From Rhodobacterales bacterium (GTDB lineage Bacteria > Pseudomonadota > Alphaproteobacteria > Rhodobacterales > Rhodobacteraceae), in the NCBI GenBank assembly GCA_013298485.1, contig JAAFHS010000033.1, positions 1 to 11,404 on the forward strand: a stretch of 11,404 nt of DNA. Reading direction: 5' to 3'. Shown here piece after piece: positions 1 through 5,728 of the stretch (positions within the stretch are counted from its first letter, which is position 1; the number at the start of each line of letters is the position of its first letter). The position numbers were made by a program, and so were the translations under genes. Under the pieces are notes generated by a model. The model was not told the origin of the DNA. It did not search any database and saw only the letters and a list, made by a program, of their open reading frames with translations.

Positions 1-113
1 ATCAGATCAAGCGCCAACCCCTCTTCCGCCGCAAAACCCAGTTCATGGGCCACAATCAGGGATGCCGCATCCGTCAGTGGCACAAAGCCAAGGCGCATGG
101 TCCGCGCGGTCAT
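1..113 (-). CDS. nasS: NasS/NrtA-like nitrate-binding sensor, N-terminal fragment
   Basis: This is the first 37 codons of a gene cut by the left window edge. The ATG at 113 sits inside the nasT stop (ATGA overlap). The visible peptide begins MTARTMRLGFVPLTDAASL and continues into an AHELGFAAEEGL stretch. That is the first beta-strand and helix of the NrtA/CmpA/SsuA type of ABC substrate-binding fold. The fold starts within a few residues of Met1, leaving no room for a signal peptide, so the protein should be cytoplasmic. That fits NasS, the nitrate/nitrite sensor that holds NasT inactive, better than the periplasmic transporter component NrtA. The overlap with nasT supports this, because nasT-nasS pairs are known in Paracoccus and relatives. 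Only the N-terminus is visible, so the NasS name rests mostly on context. Confidence 0.75.
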   Translation of the reverse strand, partial: MTARTMRLGFVPLTDAASLIVAHELGFAAEEGLALDL

Positions 114-694
114 GTCAGCAGCCCCGCCGCCATCACCAGCTGCTGCGCGATATCAGCCAGCCTGCGCCCCTGATCCATCGCCGTCTTGCGCAGCAGCACA
201 TAGGCCGCCTCTTCATCGATCCCGCGCGCCCGCATCAGAATGGCCTTGGCCCGTTCGATGACCTTGCGTTCTTCCAGCGCCGCTTTGGTGGCCGTCAGTT
301 CCGCACGCATCTGCTGGAACATGTGAAACCGCGCCATCGCGGCATCAAGAATCGGTTTGATCCGGTCCGCCCGCAATCCATCGACCACATAGGCCGACAT
401 GCCTGCCGCAATCGCCGCGCGCGTCAGGGCGGCATCAGACCGGTCGACAAACATCGCCACGGGCCGTTCCATCGGGCCTGCCGCCAGGGCAAGCTCTTCC
501 AGCACGTCGCGCGACGGATCGCCTGCATCAATCAGCACGATATCGGGTTTGCGTTCGGCAATGCGCCGCGCCAGTGCGGCACTTTCCGAAATCACCAGAA
601 TATCATGCGTGCCCGTCTCACGCAGGCCATCAACGATCCGCAGCGCCCGGTCCGCATCCTGTTCCACGACGATGATGGACAAACGTTCTTTCAT
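110..694 (-). CDS. nasT: NasT, ANTAR-domain nitrate-responsive antiterminator
   Basis: A 194-residue protein, a normal NasT length. Residues 1-120 form a receiver-like domain: IIVVEQD at 7-13 gives the acidic pocket and D56 in VLIDAGDP occupies the phospho-acceptor position. The usual receiver Lys is replaced (AYVVDGL at 101-107), as I recall it being in NasT proteins. Residues 130-190 form the ANTAR RNA-binding domain, with EERKVIERAKAILM (141-154) and a C-terminal ADIAQQLV helix. In the known NasS-NasT system, nitrate releases NasT from NasS, and NasT then binds a two-hairpin leader RNA and prevents termination ahead of nitrate assimilation genes. I chose the ATG at 694 because the receiver fold begins right there and GGGGA lies 4 nt upstream; an extension to 790 adds 32 unlikely residues. 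The stop overlaps nasS by 4 bp. Confidence 0.88.
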   Translation of the reverse strand: MKERLSIIVVEQDADRALRIVDGLRETGTHDILVISESAALARRIAERKPDIVLIDAGDPSRDVLEELALAAGPMERPVAMFVDRSDAALTRAAIAAGMSAYVVDGLRADRIKPILDAAMARFHMFQQMRAELTATKAALEERKVIERAKAILMRARGIDEEAAYVLLRKTAMDQGRRLADIAQQLVMAAGLLT

Positions 695-770
695 GCCATC
701 CCCGGCGACTGCGATCTGGCAATCCCATGCCGACGGCACCTTTCGCAAAGCGTGGCCATGCGTCGCCTTT

Positions 771-796
771 GCAATTCCATGCCATTGCACAATTGC
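771..796. promoter_or_regulatory. Imperfect inverted repeat in the nasT upstream region
   Basis: In the 153-bp gap between sitD and nasT, GCAATT (771-776) and AATTGC (791-796) form a perfect 6-bp dyad. An inner TGC (780-782) pairs with GCA (787-789) across a 4-nt loop, with unequal bulges. It could be a protein operator for the nasT-nasS transcript or an RNA hairpin in its leader. The 4-nt loop is smaller than the 6-nt loop known for ANTAR RNA targets, so a NasT-binding hairpin is not supported. No confident -35/-10 pair or terminator was seen in the rest of 695-847. Confidence 0.3.
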
Positions 797-847
797 CGCC
801 CGTCCGGTCGGTGGATTGCCCGATTTCGATGCAGATGGAAAACCGGC

Positions 848-1702
848 TCAGCCTGCGCTGCCCGCAGCATGATCCTGCGGCACCTGCACCTTGGCCTGCC
901 ATGCCGATCGCAGAAACGCCAGAATGAAGATCGCCGTCAGGATCAGGATCACCGTGGGCGCGGGCGCGCTGTCGATATAAAAGCTCAGATAGACCCCAAG
1001 AAACCCCGCCAGCAGCGTCACGCCGACCGCCACCATCAGCATCCGATCAAACTGCCGCGTCAAAAGAAACGCAATCGCGCCCGGTGCAATCAGCAGGCCG
1101 ATCGACAGGATGATGCCCACGGCGGACAATGTCGCCACAATGGTCAGCGATATCATGGCCAGCAGCCCGTAATGCAGCACCCGCACCGGCAATCCGGCCG
1201 CCTGCGCCTGGACCGCGTCGAATGCGTGCAGCATCAGATCACGCCGCTTGGCCAGAATGACCGCCGTCACCAGCAGCGCAATCAGGCCCGCCGTCCACAA
1301 ATCCTGCGCGCCGACACCCAGCATGTTGCCGAACAGAATATGGTCCAGATGCACATCGGTACTGATCTTGGTATACATCACGATGCCCAGGCCAAACATG
1401 CCGGAAAACACGATGCCCATCACGGTATCCTGTTTCACGCGGCTGTTTTCCTTCAGGAATCCCGTTGCCAGCGCACAGAACATCCCCGCGCAAAACGCCC
1501 CGATGATCAGCGGGATGTTCACCAGATACGCCAGCACCACGCCGGGCAGGACGGCATGGCTGATCGCATCGCCCATCAGCGACCAGCCTTTCAACACCAG
1601 ATAGCAGGACAGCAGCGCCATGGGGACGGCGATGATCGCCATGATCAGAAAGGCGTTGTTCATGAAGGCGAACTGGAACGGCTGGATCAGGGTCGCGATC
1701 AT
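848..1702 (-). CDS. sitD: SitD, Mn/Fe ABC transporter permease (ABC-3 family)
   Basis: A 284-residue polytopic membrane protein of the ABC-3 family (SitC/SitD, MntB, ZnuB, TroC/D). Hydrophobic segments run almost throughout. LKGWSLMGDAISHAVLPGV (about 38-56) is the hallmark N-terminal motif of these permeases, and GIILSIGLLIAPGAIAFLL (about 196-214) is the conserved late segment containing the coupling loop. It should pair with SitC in the inner membrane to form the metal channel driven by SitB. The ATG at 1702 overlaps the sitC stop by 4 bp, so translation is probably coupled. It is the last gene of the sit operon; after the stop at 848 I see no convincing hairpin plus T-run, so read-through into nasT cannot be excluded. 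The SitC/SitD assignment of the two permeases rests on gene order. Confidence 0.9.
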   Translation of the reverse strand: MIATLIQPFQFAFMNNAFLIMAIIAVPMALLSCYLVLKGWSLMGDAISHAVLPGVVLAYLVNIPLIIGAFCAGMFCALATGFLKENSRVKQDTVMGIVFSGMFGLGIVMYTKISTDVHLDHILFGNMLGVGAQDLWTAGLIALLVTAVILAKRRDLMLHAFDAVQAQAAGLPVRVLHYGLLAMISLTIVATLSAVGIILSIGLLIAPGAIAFLLTRQFDRMLMVAVGVTLLAGFLGVYLSFYIDSAPAPTVILILTAIFILAFLRSAWQAKVQVPQDHAAGSAG

Positions 1703-2559
1703 GCCGCATCCTCCAGCACGCGCGCAGCGCGGCGGCGGGCCGACAGATAGCCGTGCTTCGGCGCAAAGACGAAAGCCACCAGAAAGATCACTGTCTGCAG
1801 CACCACGATCAACCCGCCCGTGGCCCCGTCCAGGAAAAAGCTGAGATAAGCCCCGACAAAGCTGGTGCTGGACCCGATGGCCACGCTCAGCATTAACAGA
1901 CGCGGGAACCGGTCGGTCAGCAGATAGGCCGTGGCCCCTGGTGTCACCACCATGGCAATCACCAGAAATGCCCCCACCGTCTGCAATGCCGCGACACAGC
2001 AGGCTGCCAGCAAGGCGAAAAACACCACCTTCAACAGGCCTGTGTTGATGCCCATCGACCGCGCGTGGTTCTCATCAAAGAACGTGACCATCAGGTCTTT
2101 CCATTTCGCCAGCAGCACGGCCAGCGAGACGAAACCGATCAGCGCCAGTTGCAGCGTATCCTCTGGCGTGATGGCAAGGATGTTCCCCATCGTGATGGTC
2201 TGCACCGATACGGAAGTGGGCGAGACTGACACCATGAACAGCCCCAGCCCGAAGAATGAGGTGAAGATCAGCCCGATGATCGCATCTTCCTTCAATCCGG
2301 ATCGCTGGTTCAGAAACAGCATGGCCCCGGCGGCCAGCCCGCCCGCCACAAAAGCGCCAAGCGCAAAGGGCAGGCCCAGCATATAGGCCCCCGCCACGCC
2401 CGGCACGATGGAATGGCTCAGCGCATCACCGATCAGCGACCAGCCTTTCAGCATCAGATAGACCGACAGAAAGGCGCAGACCCCCCCCACCAGCGCCGAG
2501 ACCCACATCGCATTGGTCATATAGCTGTATTGAAACGGCAGCAGCAGCGTTTCGGTCAT
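1699..2559 (-). CDS. sitC: SitC, Mn/Fe ABC transporter permease (ABC-3 family)
   Basis: A 286-residue inner-membrane ABC-3 permease, paralogous to the following SitD. It opens with LLLPFQYSYMTNAMWVSAL, and the shared family motif LKGWSLIGDALSHSIVPGV follows at about 38-56. GAFLVIAMVVTPGATAYLL (about 196-214) is the equivalent of the SitD late motif. Two different ABC-3 permeases in tandem (as in SitC/SitD, YfeC/YfeD and TroC/TroD) favour Mn/Fe import over ZnuABC zinc import, which uses one permease. It overlaps sitB upstream and sitD downstream by 4 bp each. An 8-G run (plus-strand C8 at 2481-2488) encodes V-G-G-V near residue 25 and would be a frameshift-prone spot. The reading frame here is intact. 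Confidence 0.92.
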   Translation of the reverse strand: MTETLLLPFQYSYMTNAMWVSALVGGVCAFLSVYLMLKGWSLIGDALSHSIVPGVAGAYMLGLPFALGAFVAGGLAAGAMLFLNQRSGLKEDAIIGLIFTSFFGLGLFMVSVSPTSVSVQTITMGNILAITPEDTLQLALIGFVSLAVLLAKWKDLMVTFFDENHARSMGINTGLLKVVFFALLAACCVAALQTVGAFLVIAMVVTPGATAYLLTDRFPRLLMLSVAIGSSTSFVGAYLSFFLDGATGGLIVVLQTVIFLVAFVFAPKHGYLSARRRAARVLEDAA

Positions 2560-3428
2560 TCCACCACCTTCGGGCCGGGCTTGTCGTAGATCACGAACGG
2601 CCTTTCGTCATCGGTAAAGACCGACACGCTGCGCGCATCATCATCGTCGTGCAGGTCCGCCCCGCCCAGCACGAAGTGTCGCAGCACCCCGCCAAAGGCC
2701 AGTTCCAGATTCTCGCGCGTGAAGGTTGTCTCGGTCGGCCCGTAAGCCAGCACCGTACCTTTCACCAGCACGGTGCGATCGCAGAATTCGGGTACTGATC
2801 CCAGGTTATGGGTCGACACCAGCATCACCCGCCCTTCATCGCGCATCGCGCGCAACAGGGCGATGATCGCATCCTCGGTCTGCACATCGACGCCCGTGAA
2901 CGGCTCGTCCAGCAGGATCACCCGCGCGTCCTGCGCCAGTGCGCGCGCCAGAAACACCCGCTTTCGCTGCCCGCCCGACAACTCACCGATCTGGCGTTTG
3001 CGAAACGCGGTCATGTTCACCCGCGCCAGCGCGCTTGTCACGGCCGCATGGTCCGCAGGGCCGGGGATGCGGAAAAACCCCATATGGCCATAACGGCCCA
3101 TCATCACCACATCCTCGACCAGCACCGGAAACGACCAATCCACTTCTTCCGATTGCGGCACATAGGCCACAAGGTTCGCCTTCAGCGCCGATTTGACCGA
3201 CTGCCCCAAAACCGTGATCTCGCCCTTCGCCACCGGCACGAATCCCATGATCGCCTTGAAGATCGTCGATTTTCCCGCCCCGTTCACCCCGACCAATCCG
3301 GTGATCGTGCCCGTCGGAATGTCAAAACTGGTATCGCGCAGCGCGGTCTGGCCGTTGCGATAGGTGACATAGACACCCTTCGCCGTGATCCCCGGACCTG
3401 CCGTCGTCTGATCCTGCGGAACACTCAC
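2556..3428 (-). CDS. sitB: SitB, Mn/Fe ABC transporter ATP-binding protein
   Basis: A 290-residue ABC ATPase with all motifs intact: Walker A GVNGAGKST (47-55), Q-loop Q92, signature LSGGQ (150-154), Walker B VILLDEP (170-176) and switch His207. It should hydrolyse ATP on the cytoplasmic face of the SitC-SitD channel. The start is GTG at 3428, overlapping the sitA stop as GTGA. No in-frame ATG lies near this point, and the protein begins a normal distance before the first strand. From about residue 258 there is a C-terminal tail with an acidic cluster (LHDDDDARS) and DDERPFVIYD, beyond the usual ATPase core. I believe similar tails occur in other alphaproteobacterial SitB proteins, but I have not checked this. 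Confidence 0.95.
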   Translation of the reverse strand: MSVPQDQTTAGPGITAKGVYVTYRNGQTALRDTSFDIPTGTITGLVGVNGAGKSTIFKAIMGFVPVAKGEITVLGQSVKSALKANLVAYVPQSEEVDWSFPVLVEDVVMMGRYGHMGFFRIPGPADHAAVTSALARVNMTAFRKRQIGELSGGQRKRVFLARALAQDARVILLDEPFTGVDVQTEDAIIALLRAMRDEGRVMLVSTHNLGSVPEFCDRTVLVKGTVLAYGPTETTFTRENLELAFGGVLRHFVLGGADLHDDDDARSVSVFTDDERPFVIYDKPGPKVVE

Positions 3429-4315
3429 TTGGTCAACCCGTCCACAATCGTCTGCGATGTGACGCGCAGCAGGTCGATGTACGTCGGCACCGGCCCATCC
3501 GCCTCTGTCAGACTGTCCACATACAGCACCCCGCCATAGGCCGCCCCCGTTTCACGCGCCACCTGCCGGGCCGGGTCCTGACTGACCGTGCTTTCGCAGA
3601 ACACCGCCCGAATGTCATTCGCCCGGATCGCATCAATCACTTTGCGCACCTGTTGCGGCGTGCCTTGCGCATCCGCATTGATCGGCCACAGATACAGCTC
3701 CTTCATCTGAAAATCACGGATCAGATAGCTGAACGCGCCCTCGCAAGAGGCCAGCCAGCGCTGATCCTCCGGCACCGCCAGCACGGCCGCACGCAAAGGC
3801 GCGATCGCCGCCGTGATCTCGGCCTTGTACGCCTCGGCATTCGCCGCATAGACCGCCGCATGCACGGGATCATGTTCCGACATCGCATCGCGGATGTTAT
3901 CCACATAGATCATCGCATTCTCCAGGCTCATCCACGCATGCGGGTTCGGCTTGCCCGCATATTCGCCCTCGCCGATGCTCATCGGCACGATCCCGTCGGT
4001 CAGTGTCGCACTCGGCACATCCGTCAGATTGTCAAAGAACTGCGCGAACCAGCGTTCCAGGTTCAGCCCGTTCCACAGGATCAGATCGGCATCCTGCGCC
4101 CGGATGATATCCCCCGGCGTCGGTTCATAGCCATGGATTTCCGCCCCCGCCTTGGTGATCGATTCCACAACCGCCGCATCACCTGCCACGTTGCGCGCCA
4201 TGTCTGCGATAATGGTAAAGGTCGTCACCACCTTGAACGTGTCATCCTGCGCCGATGCGCCCGATGCCATCAGGACCGCGCCCAGAACACCCGAAAACAC
4301 CGCACGCCGCATCAC
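3425..4315 (-). CDS. sitA: SitA, periplasmic Mn/Fe-binding protein of ABC transporter
   Basis: A 296-residue cluster A-I metal-binding protein (SitA/YfeA/MntC/TroA family). An N-terminal signal peptide ends near ASGASAQ (17-23). Four metal ligands are recognisable: His61 (EIHGYEPTPGD), His126 (NPHAWMS), Glu192 (SCEGAFSY) and Asp267 (YVDSL). This His-His-Glu-Asp set is known for Mn/Fe-specific members such as PsaA; zinc-specific ZnuA proteins have a third His and a His-rich loop, which are absent here. It captures metal in the periplasm and delivers it to SitC-SitD. Two starts are possible: GTG 4315, with AAGGAG 7 nt upstream, or ATG 4312, 10 nt from it. I kept GTG for spacing, and the choice changes only one residue. 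It is the first gene of the sit operon and lies behind a predicted promoter with two operator dyads. Confidence 0.94.
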   Translation of the reverse strand: MMRRAVFSGVLGAVLMASGASAQDDTFKVVTTFTIIADMARNVAGDAAVVESITKAGAEIHGYEPTPGDIIRAQDADLILWNGLNLERWFAQFFDNLTDVPSATLTDGIVPMSIGEGEYAGKPNPHAWMSLENAMIYVDNIRDAMSEHDPVHAAVYAANAEAYKAEITAAIAPLRAAVLAVPEDQRWLASCEGAFSYLIRDFQMKELYLWPINADAQGTPQQVRKVIDAIRANDIRAVFCESTVSQDPARQVARETGAAYGGVLYVDSLTEADGPVPTYIDLLRVTSQTIVDGLTK

Positions 4316-4357
4316 TGCACGTCTCCTTCTTCACGTTGCCGCAGTCCCGTCGCAATA

Positions 4358-4372
4358 TGCGAACGATTTGCA
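4358..4372. promoter_or_regulatory. Fur/Mur-like operator dyad, downstream site
   Basis: TGCGAA-CGA-TTTGCA is a 15-bp dyad with one mismatched pair (G opposite A in the half-sites). It lies directly downstream of the predicted sitA -10, across the expected transcription start, where a bound repressor would block polymerase. In Rhizobiales and Rhodobacteraceae, sit operons are known to be repressed by Mur, a manganese-sensing Fur-family protein that recognises AT-rich TGCAA-type dyads. Assignment to Mur is an inference; the regulator gene is not in the window. Confidence 0.5.
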
Positions 4373-4402
4373 ATCATATGCACAGATGATAATCATTCGC
4401 AA
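4373..4402 (-). promoter_or_regulatory. Predicted sitA promoter (-35/-10)
   Basis: Reading on the minus strand, TTGCGA (4402-4397) and TATGAT (4378-4373) are separated by 18 nt. The -10 matches the sigma-70 consensus at 5 of 6 positions and the -35 at 4 of 6. Transcription would start near 4366, leaving a leader of about 50 nt before sitA. The promoter is interleaved with two operator-like dyads, which supports its being the regulated sit promoter. It is a prediction from sequence only. Confidence 0.55.
4387..4401. promoter_or_regulatory. Fur/Mur-like operator dyad, upstream site
   Basis: On the minus strand this reads TGCGAA-TGA-TTATCA. Its left half-site is identical to that of the site at 4358-4372, and its right half matches 4 of 6 bases. 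The TGATAATCATT core on the plus strand also resembles a classical Fur half-box. The centre lies 29 bp (about three helical turns) from the other dyad, and the site overlaps the predicted -35. Two sites on the same helix face would suit cooperative repression. Confidence 0.45.
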
Positions 4403-4488
4403 GTAAGACTGCACCATCCATCGCCTGTGTATTGGCACTACCCTGTGATTTCGCTTGAACATTTCCCAAAGGCGTTGAATGTTGATGT

Positions 4489-4546
4489 TTGACGCTCTCC
4501 CTGCAGATGCAAGATGGGTTGCGTGTGACCAGTTTGATGGTGTGAC
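4489..4546 (+). promoter_or_regulatory. Candidate control region of the RND pump operon
   Basis: Between the sitA operators and the pump genes there is a good -35-like TTGACG (4489-4494), but no convincing -10 at 16-18 nt. Further on, the heptamer GTGTGAC occurs twice as a direct repeat (4523-4529 and 4540-4546), with starts 17 bp apart. Such tandem repeats can be binding sites for a regulator, but I cannot name one. The repeat lies about 50 bp before the start codon, where a repressor or activator of the pump could act. Evidence is weak and the region may hold a different promoter. Confidence 0.25.
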
Positions 4547-4597
4547 GTTTCATCCATCTCCCCGATGATTTTCGCCCCGCTTTTGAAAGGCCAAAGG

Positions 4598-5725
4598 ATG
4601 CTTCACCGCTTCATCTTCGCCATGATCCTTGCATCACTGACCAGCTTTGCCGCAACCGCGCAAACTGCCCCGCCACCCGAAGTGACGGTTGCCAGACCCA
4701 TCGTGAAGGACATCGTGGAGGATGATGAATTCGTCGGCCGGTTCGAGGCCGCCGAGGTGGTCGAGGTACGCGCCCGCGTCTCCGGCTATCTGCAGGAATC
4801 GAATTTCCGTGACGGTGCCATGGTCGCTGCCGGCGATCTTCTGTTCACCATCGACCAGCGCCTGTTCGAAGTCGCCCTGCGTCAGGCCGAATCCGAGGTT
4901 GAAATCGCGCAGGCCAGCTATGATTTCGCCAATGAACAGATGGAACGCGCGACCTCGCTCAGCACATCGGGCAATATTGCGCAATCGGTGGTCGATGAAC
5001 GCCGGCAGGCCTTTCTTGCCGCCAGCGGTGCGCTTGAACAGGCCCGCCAGGCGGTTGAAACCGCGCAGATCAACCTTGATTTCTCGGCCGTCAGCGCCCC
5101 CATCGCGGGCCGCATCGACCGCCGCCTTGTCACGCCCGGAAACCTTGTCCGTGCCGACGACACCGTGCTGACCACCATCGTCTCCATCGATCCGATCTAC
5201 TTTTACTTCGACATCGACGAACGCTATTTCCTTGCCTACGCCAAAGACGCCCGCACGCGCGGCAGCTCCCTGCAGGAAGGCGGCGGCGGGCTCGCGGTCC
5301 GCATCCGCCTGTCGGACGAACGGCTGGAGCCGATCACAGGGCAGCTTGATTTTTCCGAAAACCGGCTTGATCCCGCCACCGGCTCCATGCGGGTGCGCGC
5401 CATCGTGCCGAACCCCGATGGCGTGCTGACCCCCGGCCTCTTCGGGCGCGTCAATGTGCCGGGCTCCTTTCCCTACAAGGGCGTGCTGATCCCGGATGCC
5501 GCCATCGTCGGCGACCAGAACCGCCAACTGGTGATGACCGTCGATGATGCGGGCAACGTCACCCCCATCGAGGTGCGCCCCGGGCCGCGCATTGATGGCT
5601 ACCGCGTGATCCGCGAAGGGCTGGAAGGGACCGAAACCATCGTGATCGAAGGCCTGATGCGCGCGCGCCCCGGTGCTGTGGTCACCCCGGTGCTGGTCGA
5701 GCTGCCCGCCGTGGCAGGGAATTGA
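4598..5725 (+). CDS. RND efflux pump periplasmic adaptor (membrane fusion protein)
   Basis: A 375-residue AcrA/MexA-type adaptor linking the inner-membrane RND pump to an outer-membrane channel. A signal peptide (about 1-21, ending in AATA before QTAPPP) has no lipobox Cys, so unlike AcrA it is probably not a lipoprotein. The two halves of the lipoyl-like domain are RARVSGYL (58-65) with DGAMVAAGDLLFTID (72-86), and SAPIAGRIDRR (166-176). Between them lies an Ala/Gln/Glu-rich helical hairpin (about 90-160). Beta-barrel and membrane-proximal domains follow, including the conserved DPATGSMRVRA stretch. I chose ATG 4598 because GAAAGG lies 7 nt upstream and the signal peptide starts there; an ATG at 4565 has no ribosome-binding site. 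The stop lies directly before the pump start. Substrate unknown. Confidence 0.93.
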   Translation: MLHRFIFAMILASLTSFAATAQTAPPPEVTVARPIVKDIVEDDEFVGRFEAAEVVEVRARVSGYLQESNFRDGAMVAAGDLLFTIDQRLFEVALRQAESEVEIAQASYDFANEQMERATSLSTSGNIAQSVVDERRQAFLAASGALEQARQAVETAQINLDFSAVSAPIAGRIDRRLVTPGNLVRADDTVLTTIVSIDPIYFYFDIDERYFLAYAKDARTRGSSLQEGGGGLAVRIRLSDERLEPITGQLDFSENRLDPATGSMRVRAIVPNPDGVLTPGLFGRVNVPGSFPYKGVLIPDAAIVGDQNRQLVMTVDDAGNVTPIEVRPGPRIDGYRVIREGLEGTETIVIEGLMRARPGAVVTPVLVELPAVAGN

Positions 5726-5728
5726 GTG

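Noticed and set aside
732..776. Sigma-54-like TGGC...TTGC elements upstream of nasT on the minus strand
   Set aside because: Two candidates (TGGCAT-N4-TTGC and TGGCCA-N4-TTGC) have only 9 nt between the GG and GC elements instead of 10, a spacing that normally abolishes sigma-54 promoters.
62..1750. 562-codon open frame on the plus strand opposite nasT and sitD
   Set aside because: Its product is Arg/His/Gln-rich with no recognisable domain. The opposite strand carries two clear families, so it is a shadow of high-GC coding sequence.
4565..4597. Upstream ATG start for the RND adaptor
   Set aside because: It has no ribosome-binding site and would put 11 residues in front of a well-formed signal peptide; ATG 4598 has GAAAGG at 7 nt.
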